A DNA stretch of 64,000 nt from Fimbriimonadaceae bacterium (GCA_026129685.1 JAHCHO010000010.1:1-64000); one strand, 5' to 3'; shown: positions 7,795 through 18,946, counted from the stretch's first letter. Notes: a model not told the origin generated them from the letters alone. Numbers and translations: made by a program.

Positions 7795-9687
7795 CTAGCT
7801 GGGGAGGGCCAGGTATTCCTCGCCCATGATCTGCTTGACGATCTTGTTCTGATTGATCTTGTACTTGCGGGCGCGAGGAGCGATGAAGCTGCAGTCCACC
7901 GGCTCGTAGGCGAAGGTCGGACCGTCGGGCGTCCAACTGGCCATCGTCGTCCTGAGCCAGTTGGCGTCGTCTCGGTCGGGGGTGTCCATCTTGAAGTGGG
8001 CTCCGCGCGACTCGTCCCGCACGATCGCCCCGCCGACAATGGCTTTCGCCATCTCGATCATGTGGATCATCGACCGGGTGAAGGGGATGGCTTGATTGGA
8101 CCATCCGCTGTCGTCGGTCAGTTTGCAGCGGCGAATTCGCTCGCAGAGTTCCTTCAGGGCGTCGCGGGCCCGAAGCAGGTCGTCCTGTTTGCGCCAGATG
8201 CCGCAGTTGTTCCACATCACGTCCGCGAGTTCGGCGTGGAGCGCGTAGGGGTTCTCGGGGCCGTTGGACCTCCTCAGCCCGTCGTACAGGCCCTGTTCGT
8301 CACGCTGGGCCTCCGAAAGGACCGGGGCGAGGGAGGCGGCGTCCGCCGCCTTGTCCATCGTCTTCAGGTACGCCAGGACGCCTTGCGAGGCGAGTTCGCC
8401 TCCCGTGAGGCACGAGAGCAGCGCGTTCGCGCCGAGGCGGTTGGCCCCGTGGTATTGGTACTCGCACTCCCCGGCGGCGTAGAGGCCGGGGAGGTTGCTC
8501 ATCTGGTTCTTGGCGGAATCCACGTCGAGGGTGTTCTCGTGACCCTTCTCGTAGCCGACCCACAGCCCGCCCATCGTGTAGTGGACGGCGGGGTAGATGC
8601 GCATCGGGTTGTCGATCGGGTCCTCGTTCATGAACTTCTCGTAGATTTCGAGGACGCCGCCCAGCTTGTCCCAGACCTGCTCGCGGGTCATCCCCTGGTT
8701 CTTGACGAGGTGGGTGATGTCGAGAAAGACCTGTTGCTGCCCCTGTACCCCACGTCCCATCCGGCAGACGCAGTAAATGGCGAAGCTGACGATGTCGCGG
8801 GAAAGGAGGTTCGCGTAGACGGGATCGAGTTCTTCGCAGAAGTACCAGCGGTCCGACTCGGGAATGTCCTTGCCGGGACGCTTGTCCGCCGGGTCGCGGG
8901 GGGTCCAAACGCGGCCGCCCTCGCCCCGCACCGACTCGCTCATGAGGCGGCACTTGTCCTCGCCCGGGATGGCGGTCGGGTGAATCTGGACCATTTCCGG
9001 ATTGCCGTACACCGCCCCCTGTTCGTAGCAGATCGCGACGGGCGAACCGGTGTTGATGATCGAGTTGGTGGAACGTCCGAACATGAGGCCGTTCCCGCCG
9101 GTGGCGAGCACGACGGCGTCCGCCGCGAACGCCTCGACCTTCATGGTCCGCAGGTCTTGGGCGACGATGCCGCGCACCCGCCCCTCCGAGTCCTTGACGA
9201 GGCGCAGGAAGTCCCACCCCTCGTACTTCTCGACGGTCTTGCTCGCCTCGAAGCGGCGGACCTGCTCGTCGAGGGCGTAGAGGAGTTGCTGGCCGGTGGT
9301 GGCGCCGGCGTAGGCGGTGCGGTGCTTGAGGGTGCCCCCGAAGCGCCGAAAGCTGAGGAGCCCTTCGTCGGTTCGGTTGAAGGGGACACCCATGCGGTCG
9401 AGGAGGTAGATGATGGCGGGCGCTCGCTCGGCCATGCGCATGACGGGCGGCTGGTGGTTGAGGAAGTCGCCGCCGGTGATCGTGTCCTCGAAGTGGAGGT
9501 AGGGGGAGTCGCCCTCGCCCCGGAGGTTGACGGCGCCGTTGATGCCGCCCTGGGCGCAGACGCTGTGGCTGCGCTTGACGGGGACGAGGCTGAACAGCCG
9601 AACCTTGACGCCCGCCTCGGCGAGCTTCATGGTGGTCATCAGGCCCGCCAGGCCACCGCCGACGACGATCACTTCTCTTTGTGCCAT
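7795..9687 (-). CDS. sdhA: Succinate dehydrogenase / fumarate reductase flavoprotein subunit
   Basis: A 630-residue flavoprotein that oxidises succinate (or reduces fumarate) on the cytoplasmic face of the SDH complex. It has the N-terminal dinucleotide motif VGGGLAGLMTT, the covalent-FAD histidine in RSHSVCAQGG, the active-site HPTAIPG and SVRGEGGRVW motifs, and GLYAAGECEYQYHGANRLG near the capping domain. Overall it matches the Bacillus/Chlamydia-type SdhA. I choose ATG 9687 because GAGGA sits 8 nt before it; the in-frame ATG 15 nt further up has no ribosome site. No sdhB or sdhC lies beside it, which is unusual. NadB is less likely given the SdhA-type C-terminus. Confidence 0.93.
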   Translation of the reverse strand: MAQREVIVVGGGLAGLMTTMKLAEAGVKVRLFSLVPVKRSHSVCAQGGINGAVNLRGEGDSPYLHFEDTITGGDFLNHQPPVMRMAERAPAIIYLLDRMGVPFNRTDEGLLSFRRFGGTLKHRTAYAGATTGQQLLYALDEQVRRFEASKTVEKYEGWDFLRLVKDSEGRVRGIVAQDLRTMKVEAFAADAVVLATGGNGLMFGRSTNSIINTGSPVAICYEQGAVYGNPEMVQIHPTAIPGEDKCRLMSESVRGEGGRVWTPRDPADKRPGKDIPESDRWYFCEELDPVYANLLSRDIVSFAIYCVCRMGRGVQGQQQVFLDITHLVKNQGMTREQVWDKLGGVLEIYEKFMNEDPIDNPMRIYPAVHYTMGGLWVGYEKGHENTLDVDSAKNQMSNLPGLYAAGECEYQYHGANRLGANALLSCLTGGELASQGVLAYLKTMDKAADAASLAPVLSEAQRDEQGLYDGLRRSNGPENPYALHAELADVMWNNCGIWRKQDDLLRARDALKELCERIRRCKLTDDSGWSNQAIPFTRSMIHMIEMAKAIVGGAIVRDESRGAHFKMDTPDRDDANWLRTTMASWTPDGPTFAYEPVDCSFIAPRARKYKINQNKIVKQIMGEEYLALPS

Positions 9688-9801
9688 GGGCAAGTTCCTC
9701 ATTGCGAGGATCCGGATGGACTCGTGGGACCGTCCGGCGGGTTCATTCTACCAAGCGGCTGAGGGCACGGACGGAACCCGACGTCCGGTAACCTGCCGCG
9801 A

Positions 9802-10647
9802 ATGGCGGCAAGGCTGATCGGAGCGCACATGTCCACGTCGGGAGGGATCGGGAACGCCCTGCGCGAGGGCAAGAAGATCGGGTGCGCCGCCGTCCAGGTG
9901 TTCACCGCCAGCCCGCGCCAGTGGAAGAGCAAGGCGGTGACGGGCGAGATGGTCGCGGACTTGGATCGCGCCCGCCAGGAAACCGGCATCACCGCCGTGG
10001 TCAGCCACGACAGCTACCTCGTCAACCTCTGCGCCCCCACCGAGGAGATTCGTTTCAAGAGCTACGAGTCCCTCAAAGAGGAACTGCTGCGGTGTTCGCT
10101 GCTCGGAATTCCCTACGTCGTCTCGCACATGGGGTCCGCGAAGGACCAGACCGAAGAGGAGGCGCTGCGAACCACCGGCGAGGCGACGCGTCGCCTCCTC
10201 GGCGAAACCCCCGACAACGTGACCCTTCTCATGGAGACGACGGCCGGGCAGGGCTCCTCGCTCAACTACCGCTTCGAGCACCTCGCCACCCTCCTCGAAC
10301 TGTGCCAGGGCCATCGCCGGCTCGGGGTCTGCCTCGATACCTGCCACGTCTTCGCCGCCGGCTACGACATCCGAACCGAGGAGGGTTACGAACTGACGAT
10401 GATCGGGTTCGACGCGATGGTGGGGCTAGACCGCCTGAAGGCGATCCACGCGAACGACAGCATGAGGCCCTTCGCGAGCAAGTTGGATCGCCACGAGCAC
10501 ATCGGCAAGGGAGAGATCGGAGAAACCGCCTTCCGGTGCCTGGTCAACGATCCGCGGTTCGACGACACGCCGATCCTGCTGGAGACCAACGACGGCGAAA
10601 CCATGCACGCGGTGAACCTGGCGACGCTCAGGTCCTTCCGGGCGTGA
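9802..10647 (+). CDS. nfo: Endonuclease IV (AP endonuclease)
   Basis: Cytoplasmic base-excision-repair enzyme of 281 residues that cuts 5' to abasic sites using a trinuclear zinc centre in a TIM barrel. Family motifs are in order: GAHMSTSGG (His9), a VSHDSYLVNL segment, VVSHMGS, LLMETTAGQG, GVCLDTCHVFAAGYD, IHANDSM, DRHEHIGKGEIG and ILLETNDG. Length is normal. A TAACCT -10-like box lies 7 nt before the ATG, again with no Shine-Dalgarno. Confidence 0.95.
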   Translation: MAARLIGAHMSTSGGIGNALREGKKIGCAAVQVFTASPRQWKSKAVTGEMVADLDRARQETGITAVVSHDSYLVNLCAPTEEIRFKSYESLKEELLRCSLLGIPYVVSHMGSAKDQTEEEALRTTGEATRRLLGETPDNVTLLMETTAGQGSSLNYRFEHLATLLELCQGHRRLGVCLDTCHVFAAGYDIRTEEGYELTMIGFDAMVGLDRLKAIHANDSMRPFASKLDRHEHIGKGEIGETAFRCLVNDPRFDDTPILLETNDGETMHAVNLATLRSFRA

Positions 10648-10676
10648 CAACGGGTCGCCCACCATCGGACGGATAG

Positions 10677-12224
<1,548 letters not shown>

Positions 12225-12228
12225 CCCG

Positions 12229-12642
12229 ATGGCCACGTTTCGCCTTTCCGTCGTCGCGCCCGACCAGTCCGTTGTGGACGAAGAGGTTCGCTCGATCGTC
12301 GCCCCGGGCGATTCGGGCTACTTCGGCATCTGGGCGAACCACATTCCGATCGTGGCCACCCTGCGGGCGGGTCTGCTGGAGTACGAGGATCTGGATCGGC
12401 AGCGCAACTATGTCGCCCTCGGCGGCGGGTTCCTCGAGTTCAGCAACAACAAGACGACGATCCTCGCCGACTCGGCCGCCCATGCCCGGGACGTGGACGT
12501 CGAGAAAGAGCGCGTCGCCCTCGAACAAGCGCGCGCGGCCTTGCGGGGCGAGAGTTCGTCCATGACCTCCGCCGAGGCGCAACAAGAACTCGAGCGGGCC
12601 ATGTTCCGCATCAAGGCCGCCCAAGCCAACGGTCGCCAATAG
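12229..12642 (+). CDS. atpC: ATP synthase F1 epsilon subunit
   Basis: A 137-residue epsilon subunit: N-terminal beta-sandwich (MATFRLSVVAPDQSVVDEEV, then GDSGYFGIWANHIPIVATL) and a C-terminal helical hairpin (about 90-137), which regulates ATP hydrolysis. The ATG is 5 nt after the atpD stop, so the two are co-transcribed; a longer in-frame upstream extension lies inside atpD and is rejected. A strong hairpin follows the stop. Confidence 0.95.
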   Translation: MATFRLSVVAPDQSVVDEEVRSIVAPGDSGYFGIWANHIPIVATLRAGLLEYEDLDRQRNYVALGGGFLEFSNNKTTILADSAAHARDVDVEKERVALEQARAALRGESSSMTSAEAQQELERAMFRIKAAQANGRQ

Positions 12643-12645
12643 ATC

Positions 12646-12679
12646 GATCCGGGTTCGCGAGCCGTCGCGGACCCGGATC
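12646..12679. terminator. Hairpin between converging atpC and the downstream minus gene
   Basis: GATCCGGGT pairs perfectly with ACCCGGATC (9 bp), with an inner TCGCG/CGCGG-type stem. There is no U-tract, so this is either a bidirectional terminator or a transcript-end stabiliser. Confidence 0.55.
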
Positions 12680-13196
12680 AGGCGGCGAGGCCGAGTTCGT
12701 GCCTCGCCACGCGCAGTCCCATCACGTAGCGTTCGAAACGGCCGCTCAGCTTTGCGTACAGGGGAGCCTCGCGATCATAGGGCCGGTGCCGAAACTCGCT
12801 CACGATGGCATAGCTCACCCGCGCCTGCCTCTCCGCGTCGAGCAGGGCGTCGCCGCCGCCCGACCAAAGCCGCTCGAGATGCTCGGGGTACACCCCGGTC
12901 CAGAAGAGCAGGTAGTCGCCGATGTGCCGATGGACCTCGCGCTCCCGGTCGAACGAATCGGCGTTGAAGCGCACGTCACCCTCGAGAAGCATTTCCGCCA
13001 CCGTGCGGACGGGTCGTCCATCCAGGTCCCGGATGGCGTAGAGCGCGTCCTCGTGAAGGAATCGCAGGAGCATGTCGGTGAGGTAGCGCTCGACCTCTTC
13101 TTCTCCACGAATCTCCAGGCGTTTGGCGAAGGCGCGATGCACGACCTCGCCAAAGTAACGTCGCAGCGGGTGCTGATCGCTAACGTGCTTTTCCAT
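12678..13196 (-). CDS. Conserved hypothetical protein
   Basis: A 172-residue, mostly helical cytoplasmic protein without signal peptide or membrane segment. Visible features are an acidic EVERYLTDMLLRFLHEDALYAI helix region cut by charged residues, a FNADSFDREREVHRHIGDY segment and a Tyr/Arg-rich C-terminus. I do not recognise the family. A good Shine-Dalgarno (GAGGA, 8 nt before ATG) supports the start. It lies back-to-back with atpC and upstream of a DinB gene on the same strand. Confidence 0.7.
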   Translation of the reverse strand: MEKHVSDQHPLRRYFGEVVHRAFAKRLEIRGEEEVERYLTDMLLRFLHEDALYAIRDLDGRPVRTVAEMLLEGDVRFNADSFDREREVHRHIGDYLLFWTGVYPEHLERLWSGGGDALLDAERQARVSYAIVSEFRHRPYDREAPLYAKLSGRFERYVMGLRVARHELGLAA

Positions 13197-13346
13197 GGCG
13201 TCGTCCTCGAATTACGGGTTGGTGATCCGGCTAGAACGTGTCTATCGGTTGTTCTAACGACGCATTCACAGGGCAAGGTGTTTCAGAAACCTCGCCCCGC
13301 TGGGTCCGAGCCGTACGATCGTCGCCGCCGATCCCGGTCGCGACGC

Positions 13347-13805
13347 TCAGACCAGGTACTCGATCAACTGCTCGACGTGGTACGCCTCGTGGGCGACGAG
13401 CATCGTGACGTGGCGTTCCACGGTGAAGGCTCGATCCGGAAAGTCGGGGTGGACGAAGGGCCGTGCGAGGTCGGCCTCCGTCAGGCCCTTTAGGAGGACC
13501 ATCGTGGTCTCGCGTTCGGCGCGAAACCGTAGGAGCGACTCCTCGACCTTCCAGGACTCGTAGGCGAGCGTGGTAGCCCGCTCCGACTCGTCGAACACCT
13601 CGATCTTGAGGCCAGGGCTGGCGAGAATCTGGTTGACGCGCGACCGGAAGATCGGTTCCCAATCGGCGAGGTGCTCGACGACCTCCCGGGGAGTGAAGCG
13701 ATCTTCGTGACGGCGGGCGTCCCAACCCTCCTCGCCGATGAGGCGCATGAGGCGTTCGAAAACCGAAGGCGCCCTCTCGAGGGCGAGCAAGACGTACGGG
13801 TGCAT
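13347..13805 (-). CDS. DinB/YfiT-family metal-binding protein
   Basis: A 152-residue four-helix-bundle protein of the DinB superfamily. The metal-site histidines are recognisable in TPREVVEHLADWEP and in MLVAHEAYHVEQL (two His near the C-terminus). Members include thiol-dependent transferases such as the bacillithiol and mycothiol enzymes, but many have unknown substrates, and nothing here narrows it. A TATCCT -10-like box is 7 nt before the ATG. Confidence 0.85.
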   Translation of the reverse strand: MHPYVLLALERAPSVFERLMRLIGEEGWDARRHEDRFTPREVVEHLADWEPIFRSRVNQILASPGLKIEVFDESERATTLAYESWKVEESLLRFRAERETTMVLLKGLTEADLARPFVHPDFPDRAFTVERHVTMLVAHEAYHVEQLIEYLV

Positions 13806-13812
13806 CCCTAAC

Positions 13813-13818
13813 AGGATA
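13813..13818 (-). promoter_or_regulatory. -10-like TATCCT before the DinB gene
   Basis: TATCCT then 7 nt then ATG on the minus strand, no Shine-Dalgarno. Confidence 0.4.
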
Positions 13819-13955
13819 CGCCGACTTGGCCGACCAAGCCCGAACTATGCGGCGTCGCGCCGAGATTCGTGTCCGAAACAGCCGATGAATACGGTTGGGG
13901 CGGCGCATCGTCGCGCCGATCCCACGGTGAATCGGACCGATGAACTTGGCCCTGC

Positions 13956-13961
13956 TACAAT
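13956..13961 (+). promoter_or_regulatory. -10-like TACAAT 5 nt before the secreted 1,028-residue protein
   Basis: TACAAT, 5 nt, ATG and no Shine-Dalgarno: one of the clearest leaderless-type starts in the window. It decides the start codon of the downstream gene. Confidence 0.5.
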
Positions 13962-13966
13962 CGGCT

Positions 13967-16900
13967 ATGGTCGCGAGGCTCTCCCGCGCGTTGTTCCCGC
14001 TCGTCTTGATGGCGAGTTCCCTTGCGTTCTCCCAGGGCGAGCGTCCGCCCGAACTCCTCTGGGGGAACGTGACGGAACGTCACGCCCCGACGATCCGGCT
14101 CGACGACGCGACGACATGGACGGTCTCCGCCAGCCCGGACGCTCAAGCCTCGTTCTCGGCCAGCACGGCACAGAACCTATGGAATCGGCCGGTGGGACGA
14201 CTGCAGTACCGAGGCTCCGGGGACCCGTTCTCGGTTCCCGTCGTCACCGTGCGTCCGCCGCGCCCGGTCGCCATCCCCGATGGCTCTGATCGCGCCCAGC
14301 TCTGGCTCTACGGCAACCGCTGGGCGTACCTGTACCCCCAGGACTACCCGAGCGTGAAGGTGCGCCTCCTGATCGCCGACGCCGGCGGCCAAGTGACGTC
14401 GGTGCCGATGGACGAAGTCGCCTGGGAGGGTTGGTACGCCGTGTCCAAGCGCCTTCCGGACAACCTGCGGCGGGGAGCGACCTTTCAGGGTCTGGAGGTG
14501 GTCGGAGGCTGGCAAAGCGACTTCCGAGATCTCTACTTCGATTCAATCCGGTTCTCCACCGACGGCTCCGGCCCCCTCAACATCGGCGCGCGCCCCAAGC
14601 GCAACCTGACCCTGGTCGAAGGGCAACTTCCGGGGGCGAACATCGGCGGGATCAACCTCGAGTTTCCCACCCGCGAGGAGACGATCCTCCCGCCCCAACT
14701 GAGCGGGAGGTATTCGACCTCCGTGGACGTGCAGGGCGGCGCGCTCCTCTTCCGGTACGACGGGGCCGACGCGACCATCCTCTACGCGTTCGAAGCGGCG
14801 AAGGGCATCGCCGGCGTCCATGCCTGGACCAAGGTCAAGAAACCCGCCGCCTCGACCGACGTCGCCACCGTCGAGAAAGCCCCCGGCAAAGGCCTCGCTC
14901 CGGCATTGCCCGCCGCTTCGGCGAAGGCCAAGCGAGCGACGGGCCCGACCGTCGTCGAGTCGCTCGGTGGAGGGATGTCGTACCTGGGACGGCTGTCTTC
15001 CGGCGCGCACGTCAAGTTGTACGACGGCACCATGCAGGGGGCACTCACCGAGGCCTGGGTCGAGGGGGACACCGGGGTCGCCCGCTACGCGGACGGCACC
15101 GAACTTCGGATCAAGCTCGCTCAGAAGTCGCTCGTCGTGGACGTGATCAACCGCACGGGCAACGCGGCGGAGATGGATCTTGGGGTGATCGCGAGCGCCG
15201 ACAACCCGAAAACGATCCCGATTCCGTTTCTGTCCTACCGAGGCGAGCGACCGGCGGTCGCGATGACGCGCGGCGACACGGAGCCGGTGTTCGCGAGCGT
15301 CTGGCTCGATTGGTACCGCTCCAACGCGACCGAAATGTACGGCGAGAGCTGGGCCAAGGACAGCGTGGCCCGCGTCAACGGCGGCGTCCGCTATCACCTG
15401 CTCTCGAACGTGACTCTGAACCCGATGATCGAGCGGGTGTTCTTCACGGTATCGCCTCGGTTCGAGGAGACGTTGCCGTCCATCCCCAACCCCACCGCCT
15501 TGTACGCCTCTCAGGCCGCCGATCGGGTGGTGCACGTCGTGGACGTGCCCGGCGGGTTCGCCGATGCCCTGAGCAACGCCGCCCGCTACCGCAACTACGG
15601 CATCGAGAAGGTGCTCGCGCTCAATGGTCCGAGCATCTGGCAGGACGGCGACGAAAGCACCGCGTTTCGCCTTGTCGGCGCCCCCGGCAAGGGTGGCGAG
15701 AAGGGCCTGGCGGAGTACCTCAACGCGCAGGGAGCGATGGGCTGGACCCCCTCGATGTTCCTGAACTTCACCCACGCCTCGCCGACCAGCGCGGTCTGGA
15801 ACGAGGACGACCTGATCCTGACCGGTGCGGGCGATTGGCGCGTTCTGGACCAGCGGCTCTACGGCATCAAGGGCTTGAAGGCCCTTGAATACCAGGCCGC
15901 CCACGTCGCCCAACTCAAGTCCCGCTACGCCCCCAAGGCCGCCTTCATCCAGACCCTGACCGCCGAGAAGCCGTGGTGGCTGACCGACATGGACGGACGA
16001 GTCTACGGGTCGGGGTCGTTCGTCCAGACCTTCTACAACTACGGGGACTTCCTTCGCAACGAGTCGCGCTCGCTCGGCGCGCCCGTGTTTTCGGAAGGCA
16101 CGTTCCAATGGATGTACGCGGGGCTCGGTGACGGCAACCTCGCCCGCGAGGCGGAGAGTGGGAGCGATCTGGAGCGTCCGCTGAACCCGGTGTTCGCCCT
16201 CACACAGATCCATCCTCGTGAGTTGGGCCTCGGCATGGGCACCTTCGAGCAGTTCGTGGGAAAGGCCTCCGATCTCACCGACGAGCGTGAGGTGGATCGG
16301 CTGGTGGACCGTTTTCTGGCCAATATCGTCGCCTACGGGAACTCGGGCATGCTCGTGGACAAGAAGTACGGCGTCCATCTGACGATGCGCTCGTACTACA
16401 TGATCCAGGCGCTCCAGCAACGCTATGCCCTGCGCGCGCCGACGAAGATCGCCTTCTGGGACGGGTTCCAGATGCGGTCGGCCTCCGAGGCGATGGCGAT
16501 GGGACTACCGACGAACAGCCGGATGGTGTACGTCGAGTACCCGAACGGGCTCAAGGTATGGGCCAACGACAACCCTTCGATGGGGATGACCGCCACGCTT
16601 GGCGAGGCGATGTTCAACATCCCGCCGGGGGGATTCATGGCCTACCGGAAAGGCGACGTGTTCGCGATCTCCGGGGCGGTCGTTTCGAATTTTGAGAACA
16701 TGGGCGGCTTGGGATCGCTGGGCGGCGGTCGCACCGACTACGTTCGGTCGTCGGCCTACACGTACCTCGACGGGCGGGGACGGTTGTTTGAGACTCCCGA
16801 GGGTTCGTGCGACGGCGCCTTGGCGATTCGCCCCGTCGTCGGGAATCGGCTCGAACTGGTCCATGGGTCCGGAGGCCTTCCGATCACCGTCAACCGACCG

Positions 16901-17053
16901 TACGGGACCAAAGGAAAGGTCACGAGCATCGAGGCGTTCGCCGAGATCGGCAACTCGCTCGGTACCCTTGGCGCCGACTTCGACGACGGGAAGCGGACGA
17001 GTTTCCGCCCGATGCCGGGCGCGGTGAGGTACCTGCTGACCTTCGGCGGCTGA
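13967..17053 (+). CDS. Large secreted protein, probable TIM-barrel glycoside-hydrolase-like enzyme
   Basis: A 1,028-residue secreted protein. The signal peptide is MVARLSRALFPLVLMASSLAFSQ. Residues about 30-210 look like a carbohydrate-binding beta-sandwich (ANIGGINLEF, LYFDSIRFSTDG). The centre resembles a beta-sandwich preceding a TIM barrel (GIEKVLALNGPSIW, MGWTPSMFLNF, then PVFSEGTFQWMYAGLGDGNL, which could carry the acidic catalytic residues). The C-terminus is another beta-rich domain. I infer a glycoside hydrolase of an endo-type or DUF5696-like family but cannot name it. I start at ATG 13967 because a TACAAT -10 box ends 5 nt before it and the signal peptide begins there; an ATG 27 nt upstream is in frame but precedes the -10. 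Confidence 0.7.
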   Translation: MVARLSRALFPLVLMASSLAFSQGERPPELLWGNVTERHAPTIRLDDATTWTVSASPDAQASFSASTAQNLWNRPVGRLQYRGSGDPFSVPVVTVRPPRPVAIPDGSDRAQLWLYGNRWAYLYPQDYPSVKVRLLIADAGGQVTSVPMDEVAWEGWYAVSKRLPDNLRRGATFQGLEVVGGWQSDFRDLYFDSIRFSTDGSGPLNIGARPKRNLTLVEGQLPGANIGGINLEFPTREETILPPQLSGRYSTSVDVQGGALLFRYDGADATILYAFEAAKGIAGVHAWTKVKKPAASTDVATVEKAPGKGLAPALPAASAKAKRATGPTVVESLGGGMSYLGRLSSGAHVKLYDGTMQGALTEAWVEGDTGVARYADGTELRIKLAQKSLVVDVINRTGNAAEMDLGVIASADNPKTIPIPFLSYRGERPAVAMTRGDTEPVFASVWLDWYRSNATEMYGESWAKDSVARVNGGVRYHLLSNVTLNPMIERVFFTVSPRFEETLPSIPNPTALYASQAADRVVHVVDVPGGFADALSNAARYRNYGIEKVLALNGPSIWQDGDESTAFRLVGAPGKGGEKGLAEYLNAQGAMGWTPSMFLNFTHASPTSAVWNEDDLILTGAGDWRVLDQRLYGIKGLKALEYQAAHVAQLKSRYAPKAAFIQTLTAEKPWWLTDMDGRVYGSGSFVQTFYNYGDFLRNESRSLGAPVFSEGTFQWMYAGLGDGNLAREAESGSDLERPLNPVFALTQIHPRELGLGMGTFEQFVGKASDLTDEREVDRLVDRFLANIVAYGNSGMLVDKKYGVHLTMRSYYMIQALQQRYALRAPTKIAFWDGFQMRSASEAMAMGLPTNSRMVYVEYPNGLKVWANDNPSMGMTATLGEAMFNIPPGGFMAYRKGDVFAISGAVVSNFENMGGLGSLGGGRTDYVRSSAYTYLDGRGRLFETPEGSCDGALAIRPVVGNRLELVHGSGGLPITVNRPYGTKGKVTSIEAFAEIGNSLGTLGADFDDGKRTSFRPMPGAVRYLLTFGG

Positions 17054-17069
17054 TCGGATCGGCTATCAG

Positions 17070-17106
17070 GAGAAAAGGGCCCCGGACGTCGCCGTCCAGG
17101 ACCCTT
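17070..17106 (-). terminator. Intrinsic terminator of the ars operon (minus strand)
   Basis: AAGGG-4 nt-GGACG-loop-CGTCC-4 nt-CCCTT forms a two-stage hairpin. Read on the minus strand it is followed by TTTTCTC, a U-tract, 20 nt after the aquaporin stop. On the plus strand it may also end the converging secreted-protein transcript. Confidence 0.7.
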
Positions 17107-17125
17107 CGGCTTGTGGCAGGGCACA

Positions 17126-17815
17126 CTACGCCGCAGGCGCGGGCGCGTCCTCCTTGTGAACCACAAAGCGGCTCAGGAGGCCGGCCAGCAAGCCTCCTCC
17201 GAACGTGCCGATCAGGTAGATGTGGGCTTCCCCGAGTTGGCCGCTGACGAGGGCCGATCCCAGGTACCGGGCCGGATTGAGCGCCGCCCCGGTAAGGGCG
17301 CCGCCCGCGAGAGCCCCGGCGGTGATCGTGAGGCCGATCATGAGCGGGGCGGCAGGAATCCCGCCCTTGTACACGGCCGTTCCGAGGACCACGATCACGA
17401 GGAAGAACGTCATGACGCCTTCGGCGACGATGCCGTGGATCGGCCAAACGTCTTGCGCCAGCGAGGGAAGTCCGAACGTGCAGTTCACCATGGGGGTATC
17501 CCCATAGAGTTGCTTCAACAGATAGACGGCGGCGACCGCGCCCCCGATCTGGAAGACCCAGTAGGCGATCAAGTCCGTCAGTTTGAGCTTCTTGCAGATG
17601 AACACGCCCAGGCTGACCGCCGGGTTAAAGTGCCCACCCGACACGCCGCCAAACGCGCCGACCATCACCGCAATGGCCAGACCATGGGCAAGGGCGATGC
17701 CGACGTTCGTGTCGACGTTGCCCGAGAGTGACGAGCGCGCCGCCGCCGCCCCGACCCCGCAGAACAGCAGGGCGAAGGCGCCAATGAACTCCGCGACATA
17801 GGCTTTTAGGTTCAC
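17126..17815 (-). CDS. Aquaporin-family (MIP) channel in the arsenic operon
   Basis: A 229-residue six-helix channel with both NPA motifs (GGHFNPAVS, residues 61-68; ALNPARYLG, 178-186). Hand alignment to E. coli AqpZ puts His44, Ala168, Ala177 and Arg183 at the aromatic/arginine filter, compared with Phe-His-Thr-Arg in water-specific AqpZ, so the pore should be wider and may pass neutral solutes. I choose GTG 17815: GGAGG lies 6 nt before it. It follows acr3 on the same strand after 69 nt and precedes a terminator, so it is the last gene of an arsR-acr3-aqp operon. Aquaglyceroporins in ars operons (for example rhizobial AqpS) move arsenite; a role here is inferred. Confidence 0.88.
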   Translation of the reverse strand: MNLKAYVAEFIGAFALLFCGVGAAAARSSLSGNVDTNVGIALAHGLAIAVMVGAFGGVSGGHFNPAVSLGVFICKKLKLTDLIAYWVFQIGGAVAAVYLLKQLYGDTPMVNCTFGLPSLAQDVWPIHGIVAEGVMTFFLVIVVLGTAVYKGGIPAAPLMIGLTITAGALAGGALTGAALNPARYLGSALVSGQLGEAHIYLIGTFGGGLLAGLLSRFVVHKEDAPAPAA

Positions 17816-17884
17816 GCATGACCTCCGACCGCGCACAGCGCGGCACGATACATGCGAAGGGACGGATGGAATCGCGAGAACGCC

Positions 17885-18946
17885 TCAGGCGGGAGAGCGT
17901 TCGGGGTACCAGCGTCGACCCAAGGCCAACGATGCGTTCACCAGGAGTATCAAGACCGGAACCTCGACCAGCGGGCCGACCACCGTCGCGAACGCCTCCA
18001 ACGACTTGACGCCGAACACCGAGACCGCAACGGCGATCGCCAGTTCGAAGTTGTTCCCAGCCGCGGTGAACGCGAGGGTCGCCGAGGTCCGGTAGTCCGC
18101 CCCGACTCGATGGGCGATGGCGAACGCGATCAGGAACATGAACGCGAAGTACACGGCGAGCGGCGCCGCGATGCGCAGAACGTCCAACGGTTGGGCGACG
18201 ATGGCGTCGCCTTTCAGGCTGAACATCACCACGATCGTGAACAGGAGCGCCGTCAAGGTCAGCGGCGTGACGCGCGGCAAGAAGCGTTCCTGGTACCAGA
18301 CCTCTCCTCGTGCCCGTAGGAAGTAGGCCCGCGTCAGGAACCCAGCGGCGAAGGGAACCCCCAGGTAGATTCCCACCGTCCGCAGCATCTCGGGAACCGA
18401 GACCTCGACCAGTTTGCCCGGCAAACCGAAGTAGGGGGGCAAGACGGCGAGGAAGAGCCATGCGTAGACCCCGTAGAACAGCACCTGGAACACGCTGTTG
18501 AGGGCGACCAGTCCCGCACCGTACTCTGGGTCACCACCCGCGAGGTCGTTCCACACCAACACCATCGCGATGCAACGCGCGAGCCCGACCAGGATCAGAC
18601 CGACCATGAACTCCGGCCTGTCCCGCAGAAGCGTGATCGCCAGGACGAACATAAGGAGGGGGCCAACCACCCAGTTGAGCGCCAGCGAAAGCCAAAGGAC
18701 CCTGGTGTTGCGGAAGACCTCGGGCAGGCGCTCGAAACGCACCTTCGCCAGGGGCGGGTACATCATCAAAATCAATCCGACCGCGATGGGGAGGTTCGTC
18801 GTGCCCAAGCTCATCGCATCGATCGCGTTGGCCATGCCCGGAGCTAGCCTTCCAAGCGTGACCCCGAGCGCCATCGCCAAGAAGATCCAGAGGGTCAGAT
18901 AGCGGTCCACGAAGGACAGGCGAATCCTGGCGGGAACTACCGGCAT
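17885..18946 (-). CDS. acr3: ACR3-family arsenite efflux transporter
   Basis: A 353-residue inner-membrane carrier with about ten helices that expels arsenite. The ACR3 signature [20 protein letters not shown] contains the conserved Cys125 in helix 4, and [18 protein letters not shown] and [20 protein letters not shown] are typical later helices. Its ATG overlaps the end of arsR by 10 nt, giving translational coupling. The pairing with an ArsR repressor and an aquaporin supports the arsenic role over other bile-acid/arsenite-superfamily functions. Confidence 0.95.
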   Translation of the reverse strand: MPVVPARIRLSFVDRYLTLWIFLAMALGVTLGRLAPGMANAIDAMSLGTTNLPIAVGLILMMYPPLAKVRFERLPEVFRNTRVLWLSLALNWVVGPLLMFVLAITLLRDRPEFMVGLILVGLARCIAMVLVWNDLAGGDPEYGAGLVALNSVFQVLFYGVYAWLFLAVLPPYFGLPGKLVEVSVPEMLRTVGIYLGVPFAAGFLTRAYFLRARGEVWYQERFLPRVTPLTLTALLFTIVVMFSLKGDAIVAQPLDVLRIAAPLAVYFAFMFLIAFAIAHRVGADYRTSATLAFTAAGNNFELAIAVAVSVFGVKSLEAFATVVGPLVEVPVLILLVNASLALGRRWYPERSPA

